64,000 nucleotides of DNA, taken from Elymus sibiricus (taxonomy: Eukaryota > Streptophyta > Magnoliopsida > Poales > Poaceae). The first letter of the stretch is position 1. The number at the start of each line of letters is the position of its first letter. Under the pieces are notes generated by a model. The model saw nothing but the letters and a program-made list of their open reading frames with translations. It ran no database searches and was not told the DNA's origin. Of the stretch, positions 58,201-64,000 are shown in pieces. A program made the position numbers and the translations under genes. The DNA lies in assembly GCA_039707655.1 (NCBI GenBank), contig CM077673.1, forward strand, positions 270,700,288 to 270,764,287. The letters are read 5' to 3'.

Positions 58201-61200
58201 AACATCTCCACTTCACTCGGAGACAAATAGGAAGCCGAGCTCATCCAGTTCCTCCGTGAAAACTGGGACATCTTCGCATGGAAGCCGTCTGACATGCCTG
58301 GTGTACCCAGGGAACTGGCTGAGCACCGACTCCGAACCGACCCCAAGGCCAAGCCAGTCAAGGAGTACTTGCGCCGATCTTCCGTCGAGAAGCGCAAGGC
58401 GATTGGTCAAGAGATAGCTCGGCTTCTCGCTGCTGAGTTCATTCGCGAGATCTACCACTCCGAGTGGCTTGCGAATGTGGTCTTGGTGCCGAAGAAGGAC
58501 AAGGCACTCCGCATGTGTATTGACTTCAAACATCTCAACCGGGCCTGCCCGAAGGATCATTTTCCTTTACCCCGGATAGATCAGATAGTAGACTCTACGG
58601 CCGGATGCGAACGTCTGTCGTTCCTGGATGCGTACTCCGGGTACCACCAGATCTGAATGTACGGTCCTGATGAAATAAAAACAGCCTTCATCACCCCTTT
58701 CGGGTGTTTTTGCTATGTCACGATGCCATTTGGCTTGAAGAATGCTGGAGCCACTTTTCAGCGTATGATCCAGAAGTGTTTGCAAAAGCAAATCAGTCGG
58801 AATGTGGAGGCTTATATGGACGATATCGTAGTCAAGTCTAGGAAAGGTTCCGACCTCCTGACTGACCTTAATGAAACCTTCGCAAACCTACGGCGCTTCG
58901 GGATCAAGCTGAATCCAGCTAAGTGCACGTTCGGAGTGCCTGCCGGAAAGTTACTCGGTTTTCTCGTTTCCGAACGAGGGATCGATGCTAACCCAGATAA
59001 AATCGGCACTATAGTCCGAATGAAGCAGCCAGAGCGCTTACATGATGTGCAAAGGTTGACAGGATGTCTTGCGGCCCTGAGCCGATTCATTTCAAGACTC
59101 GGAGAGAAGGCACTCCCTCTCTACAGATTGATGAAGAAGTCAGACAAATTCGAGTGGACCAATGAAGCGCAAGCCGCGTTCGCAGAACTTAAAGCATTGC
59201 TTTCCACCCAGCCGGTGTTAGCTGCTCCGGGCAGCCAGGAACCTTTACTCATGTACATCGCAGCGACCAGCCAGGTGGTGAGCACAATCCTTGCGGTAGA
59301 GCGCGAAGAGCCAGGAAAAGCATTCAAAGTCCAAAGACCCATATATTACATCTCAGAAGTGTTAACCCCTTCCAAGCAAAGATACCCGCACTACCAGAAG
59401 CTAGTCTATGGTATTTATCTGACTGCCAAGAAGGTGGTTCATTACTTCCAAGATCACTCGGTCACGGTCGTCAGCAGCGCTCCCCTGTCGGAGATCCTAC
59501 ATAACAGGGACGTCGTCGGCCGAGTGGCGAAGTGAGCAATCGAGCTCCTTCCGTTGGAGATCAAGTTTGAAGCCAAGAAAGCAATCAAGTCCCAAGCATT
59601 GGTCGATTTCATGGCCGAATGGATCGAGCAGGAGCAACCAATTCCAAGTGTTCCCGAACACTGGACAATTTTCTTTGACGGGTCCAAGATGCTCAATGGC
59701 TCGGGTGCTGGCGTGGTCCTTGTCTCTCCCAAAGGAGACCGGTTGAACTATGTCCTCCAAATCCATTTCGACTCATCAAACAATGAGGCCGAATATGAAG
59801 CCCTCCTGTAAGGGCTCCGCATGGCCATATCACTTGGTATTCGTCGTTTGATGGTCTATGGCGACTCGGACCTTGTTGTCAACCAAGTGATGAAGGAGTG
59901 GGACATTCGGAGTCCAGCAATGACCGGATACTGCAACGCGGTCAGGAAGCTGGAGAAGAATTTTGAAGGCCTGGAACTGCATCACATTCCTCACGCAAAG
60001 AATCAGGCGGCAGACGACCTGGCTAAGATCGGGTCCACTCGGCGAGCGGTCCCGAAAGACATATTCCTTGAACATCCGCGCGCTCCCACAATAGCAGAAG
60101 ATCCTTTCATAGAGGAGCCCCCGCAAGCAGTCGGTCCATCTGATCCGACTGAGGTTGAAGTTCCAGCTATAGTGGATCTGGTCCACGAAATGCTGGTAAT
60201 CACTCCCGAGTGGACTCAACCCTATTTGGCATATTTGCTCAGACAAGAATTACCCAAAGATGAAGAAGAAGCACGTCGGATCGTCCGTCGATCCAAATCA
60301 TTCGAAGTTATGGGCGACCAGTTGTACAAGAAAAGCACTACAGGAGTCACCCAAAAATGCATCTCCCCAGAGGAAGGGCTGCAAATCTTACATGAAATTC
60401 ACTCGGGAACTTGTGGCCACCATGCGTCCTCTCGGACTTTGGTCGCTAAAGCTTTCCGAGCGGGCTTTTATTGGCCCCGAGCCAATGAAGCAGCAAGGGA
60501 CCTGGTAGACCTGTGCGTCGGGTGTCTGTTTTACAAGAATAAGTCCCACAAGCCGGCTTCCGCGCTCAAGACGATCCCGATCACTTGGCCGTTTGCAGTA
60601 TGGGGCCTCGATATGGTCGGCCCCTTACGGACTGGGTTGAGTGGATTCACACATCTGCTTGTCACGGTTGACAAGTTCACCAAGTGGGTTGAAGCAAAGC
60701 CCATCAAGAGTTTGGATGTAGGCACGGCCGTCAGTTTCATTCGGCAGATCATCTTCAGATTCGGTGTGCCCCATGATATCATCACGGATAATGGGAAGAA
60801 CTTTGACTCAGACGAGTTCCGTGAATTCTGTTTCTCTCAAGGCACTCGGGTTAATTACGCCTCAGCGGCTCACCCGCAGTCGAATGGCCAGGCCGAGCAC
60901 GCAAACGGAATGATTCTACAAGGTCTGAAGCCTCGATTGATGAGAGACTTGAAATATGCTACTGGAGCTTTGGTTGAAGAATTGCCTTCCGTCTTATGGG
61001 GCATTCGGACAACCCCATACCGCTCTACGAAGCGCACGCCTTTCTTCATGGTGTACGGGTCAGAGGCGGTGCTACCGAGTGATCTTCAGCACAATTCTCC
61101 CCGAGTGGAGCTATATGACGAAGCTGAAGCCGAAGCCGCTTGGCAAGACGGTCTCAACCTTCTGGAGGAAGAGAGAGATCTGGCCCTCATCAGATCGACG

Positions 61201-61443
61201 CTCTATCAGCAAGATTTGAGGCGTTACCATGACAGACACGTCCAGGGCCGAGCCTTTCAAGAAGGAGATCTTGTTCTCCGACTGGATCAGCAGAGACCCC
61301 ACAAGCTCGCGCCTCCATGGCAGGGGCCGTATGCAATCTCCAAAGTCTTGCACAACGGAGCCTACCGGCTTTACAATATCAAAGACGGAGTAGAAGAGCC
61401 CCGGACTTGGAACGCGGACCTGCTTCGCAAGTTCTACACCTAG
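55300..61443 (+). pseudogene. gag-pol polyprotein of element F, one frame with seven stop codons
   Basis: A single frame of about 2,047 codons. Gag: MNAFGGEILFGSLS at the start, gag core FNGESKPETWLEDYRVAV and LMLEGSARAWLNQL (56590-56750), basic linker. Protease: LMDGGSGLNIIY (about 57655-57690). RT: VVLVPKKDKALRMCIDFK, SFLDAYSGYHQI and catalytic YMDDIVVKS (58814-58840). First RNase H to 59500; second RNase H with FFDGSK, NEAEYEAL and YGDSDLV (59670-60040). Integrase: zinc region H..H..CVGC, core LDMVGPL, ITDNGKNF and GQAEHANG (60390-60910). Stops: 55819, 56764, 57067, 58228, 58654, 59533, 59809. No frameshift is needed. It would make particle, cDNA and integrate; inactive here. Confidence 0.92.
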
Positions 61444-61600
61444 AACATAACTACTTTAGCTTATCATTCCAGTAATGAATCCGAGTGATCTCGATGAATA
61501 AAGTTTTATTTCATTATATCTTGTTGAAATCTGGCTGCCACCCCTAGTAGGTGTAAAACACAAAACACTTAGCCGCAAACCTGATTTTGCCTAAGTATAA
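61444..61600 (+). other. Start of element F 3' region
   Basis: Polyadenylation-like AATAAAG at 61498. Then GTAAAACACAAAACACTTAG introduces the first array; the same phrase recurs at 63161 before the second array. Confidence 0.6.
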
Positions 61601-62818
61601 ACTACTCCGAGTGAGGGTCTCGCCCACACTCGAGGGCTTAGCCGCGGTTCCGCGTCGCCTAAGTTAAAAAAAAACCTTTCGAGTGGGACATCCTCCACAC
61701 TCGGTTGTCAAGATGAACATGACTATCATTGTTCATCTAAGGACAAACTACTCCGAGTGTGGGTCTCTCCCTCACTCGAGGGTTTAGCCGCGGCTCCGCG
61801 TCGCCTAAGTTAGAAAACCTTTCGAGTGGGACATCCTCCACACTCGGTTGTCAAGATGAACAGGACCATCATTGTTCATCTAAGGACAAACTACTCCGAG
61901 TGAGGGTCTCGCCCTCACTCGGGGGCTTAGCCGCGGCTCCGCGTCGCCTAAGTTAGAAAATATTTCGAGTGGGACATCCTCCACACTCGGTTGTCAAGAT
62001 GAACAGGACCATCATTGTTCATCTAAGGACAAACTACTCCGAGTGAGGGTCTCGCCCACACTCGGGGGCTTAGCCGCGGCTCCGCGTCGCCTAAGTTAAA
62101 AAAACCTTTCGAGTGGGACATCCTCCACACTCGGTTGTCAAGATGAACATGACCATCATTGTTCATCTAAGGACAAACTACTCTGAGTGAGGGTCTCGCC
62201 CACACTCGGGGACTTAGCCGCGGCTCCGCATCGCCTAAGTTAAAAAACCTCTCGAGTGGGACATCCTCCACACTCGGTTGTCTAGATGAACATGACCATC
62301 ATTGTTCATCTAAGGACAAACTACTCCGAGTGAGGGTCTCGCCCTCACTCGGGGGCTTAGCCGCGGCTCCGCGTCACCTAAGTTAGAATACCTTTCGAGT
62401 GGGACATTCTCCACACTCGGTTGTCAAGATGAACAGGACTATCATTGTTCATCTAAGGACAAACTACTCCGAATGTGGGTCTCATCCTCACTCGGGGGTT
62501 TAGCCGCGGCTCCGTGTCGCCTAAGTTAGAAAAACCTTTCGAGTGGGACATCCTCCACACTCGGTTGTCAAGATGAACAGGACTATCATTGTTCAACTAA
62601 GGACAAACTACTCCGAGTGAGGATCTCGCCCACACTCGGGGGCTTAGCCGCGGCTCCGCGTCGCCTAAGTTAAAAAACCTTTCGAGTGGGACATCCTCCA
62701 CACTCGGTTGTCAAGATGAACTGGACCATCATTGTTCATCTAAGGACAAACTACTCCGACTGAAGGTCTCGCCCACGCTCGGGGACTTAGCCGCGATACC
62801 TCATCACCTAAGTATAAA
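61601..62818 (+). repeat. ~143-bp tandem array 1 of element F
   Basis: Units begin ACTACTCCGAGTG at 61601, 61747, 61890, 62033, 62177, 62320, 62463, 62607 and 62750 (spacing 143-146). Each carries CTTAGCCGCGGCTCCGCGTC and AAGATGAACAGGACCATC. Units alternate between CTCGCCCACACTC and CTCGCCCTCACTC subtypes. Confidence 0.95.
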
Positions 62819-62922
62819 ACATCCGGAAACCAAAGATCAAATAAAGCCAAGACAAATAAGAACTGCATCATTCGGATCGAAAGTACGGATAAAGGTTCAG
62901 ACGATGAGAGCCTCAGGCTCAC

Positions 62923-63126
62923 TTAAAGTTTTGCGGTTACAGCAACCACTCGGCATTCCGGCGGGGGCACTGCCTCCACGAAGGTGTCCAGGTCGATGCT
63001 GTCCGCTATCCGAGTGGCAGCCTCCATGAACATCTCCATGAAGTCATCGATCTTGGCGTGCTTCCTGTTAGCCACCTCAAGAGACTTCAACTTCTTCTCG
63101 TCCACCCCCTTGCAGTGGATGCGGAC
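62923..63126 (-). pseudogene. Antisense coiled-coil ORF between the arrays of element F
   Basis: The minus-strand frame reads through DEKKLKSLEVANRKHAKID and DFMEMFMEAATRIADSIDLD to a stop at 62923. It is open at least 60 codons and probably continues upstream to about 63145, where array 2 homology begins. It has no upstream exons in the window and is likely the 3' end of a larger antisense gene truncated by array duplication, by analogy with element D. Function unknown. Confidence 0.45.
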
Positions 63127-63154
63127 AAAATCGAGAAGGAGCTAGATCCACAGT

Positions 63155-63865
63155 GGGTGTAAAACACAAAACACTTAGCCGCAAACCTGATTTTGCCTGA
63201 GTATAAAATACTCCGAGTGAGGGTCTCACCCACACTCGAGGGCTTAGCCGCGGCTTCGCGTCGCCTAAGTTAAAAAAACCTTTCGAGTGGGACATCCTCC
63301 ACACTCGGTTGTCAAGATGAACAGGACTATCATTGTTCATCTAAGGACAAACTACTCCGAGTGTGGGTCTCGCCCTCACTCGGGGGTTTAGCCGCGGCTC
63401 CGTGTCGCCTAAGTTAGAAAACCTTTCGAGTGGGACATCCTCCACACTCGGTTGTCAAGATGAACAGGACCATCATTGTTCATCTAAGGACAAACTACTC
63501 CGAGTGAGGGTCTCGCCCTCACTCGGGGGCTTAGCCGCGGCTCCGCGTGACCTAAGTTAGAAAATCTTTCGAGTGGGACATCCTCCACACTCGGTTGTCA
63601 AGATGAACAGGACCATCATTGTTCATCTAAGGACAAACTACTCTGAGTGAGGTCCTCGCCCACACTCGGGGGCTTAGCCGCGGCTCCGCGTCGCCTAAGT
63701 TAAAAAAACCTTTCGAATGGGACATCCTCCACACTCCGTTGTCAAGATGAACAAGACCATCATTGTTCATCTAAGGACAAACTACTCCGAGTGAGGGTCT
63801 CGCCCACACTCGGGGACTTAGCCACAGCTCCGCGTCGCCTAAGTTAAAAAACCTCTCGAGTGGGA
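63155..63865 (+). repeat. ~143-bp tandem array 2 of element F
   Basis: It repeats the introduction seen at 61546-61600 and then has units at about 63208, 63351, 63494, 63637 and 63781. The array is cut within a unit at 63865 by the next LTR. Confidence 0.93.
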
Positions 63866-64000
63866 TGCTACTTCTTGAGCATGCGTTGGTTTTCCCTTGA
63901 AGAGGAAAGGGTGATGCAGCAAAGTAGATAAGTATTTCCCTCAGTTGCTGAGAACCAAGGTATCAATCCAGTAGGAGATACAAGCAAGTCCCCAATAGAT
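63866..64000 (-). mobile_element. Start of a Sabrina/WHAM-type LTR (reverse orientation), runs off the window
   Basis: TGCTACTTCTTGAGCATGCG, then AGAGGAAAGGGTGATGCAGC and ATCAATCCAGTAGGAG. This matches the reversed end of the LTR type seen in elements A and E (compare 31013-31105), with a different terminal sequence. It interrupts array 2 of element F. Confidence 0.75.

Larger units (their letters stand above)
54671..63865 (+). mobile_element. Element F: Tat-like gypsy with complete gag-pol, tandem arrays and antisense ORF
   Basis: 5' LTR 54671-55227, PBS, one gag-pol frame (55300-61443), then about 2.4 kb of 3' region made of ~143-bp tandem repeats and a small antisense ORF. The 3' LTR is not in the window because another LTR begins at 63866 within the array. 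Order protease, RT, RNase H, second RNase H, integrase places it in the Ty3/gypsy superfamily, Tat-like lineage. Confidence 0.85.

Noticed and set aside
61601..63865. Regularly spaced repeats resembling a CRISPR array
   Set aside because: Units are contiguous ~143-bp copies without unique spacers, inside a plant retrotransposon.
1..64000. Host genes, tRNA or rRNA genes
   Set aside because: Every sizeable coding stretch carries transposon domains or lies inside an element; no cloverleaf or rRNA sequence was recognised by eye.

Overview
This window looks like intergenic nuclear DNA of a large-genome grass, most likely Triticeae (wheat, Aegilops or barley relatives). It is an almost unbroken stack of nested transposable elements. 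I see no host protein gene, rRNA, tRNA or CRISPR. The taxonomic call rests on recall of the repeat families (Sabrina/WHAM-type gypsy LTRs starting TGATACGTCTCC, a Sirevirus-like copia, CACTA elements with CTTTGCCGTC subterminal repeats, Jorge-like CACTA termini). Family names are from memory; boundaries and target-site duplications (TSDs) are read directly from the sequence.

Layout. 1-430: tail of an LTR (TGTTGG..CCAACA type). 431-14039: element A, a Sabrina-type gypsy whose left end lies outside the window. It holds element B (3535-12367, TSD CCATG), and B's 3' LTR holds solo LTR C (10142-11852, TSD GTGGT). 14040-14428 and 52034-52293: two halves of one reverse-strand LINE, split by a reverse-strand copia (14429-52033, TSD CTTAT). 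The copia was hit by an autonomous-type CACTA transposon (21606-29480, TSD TTT) and by gypsy D (30173-47596, TSD GAAAG). D was in turn hit by reverse-strand Sabrina-type element E (30993-38980, TSD GGCGA/GGCGG). 52294-54383: one end of a second, non-coding CACTA, followed by a copia LTR fragment (54384-54670), then Tat-like gypsy F (54671-63865), then the start of another Sabrina/WHAM-type LTR (63866-64000). The last insertions run off the right edge.

Coding content belongs to the elements. F carries one gag-pol frame of about 2,047 codons (gag, protease, RT, RNase H, a second RNase H, integrase) broken by seven stop codons and no frameshift. The CACTA carries a TNP2-type transposase with two frameshifts and a small second gene for a coiled-coil protein with a C-terminal membrane helix. 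The copia carries gag, protease, integrase, RT and RNase H plus an extra 3' ORF; all are degraded, but the reading frame closes exactly when the CACTA and D are removed. Element D lacks pol.

The most notable signal is in D: on the strand opposite its gag lies a seven-exon gene (46026 down to 42490). Every proposed GT..AG junction keeps frame, giving 917 codons with a single internal stop. D's sense gag is badly frameshifted. F also has a small antisense coiled-coil ORF in its 3' region, between two ~143-bp tandem arrays. Other leads are three successive inverted repeats in the CACTA leader, and evidence of sequence exchange between elements A and B at an LTR insertion site.
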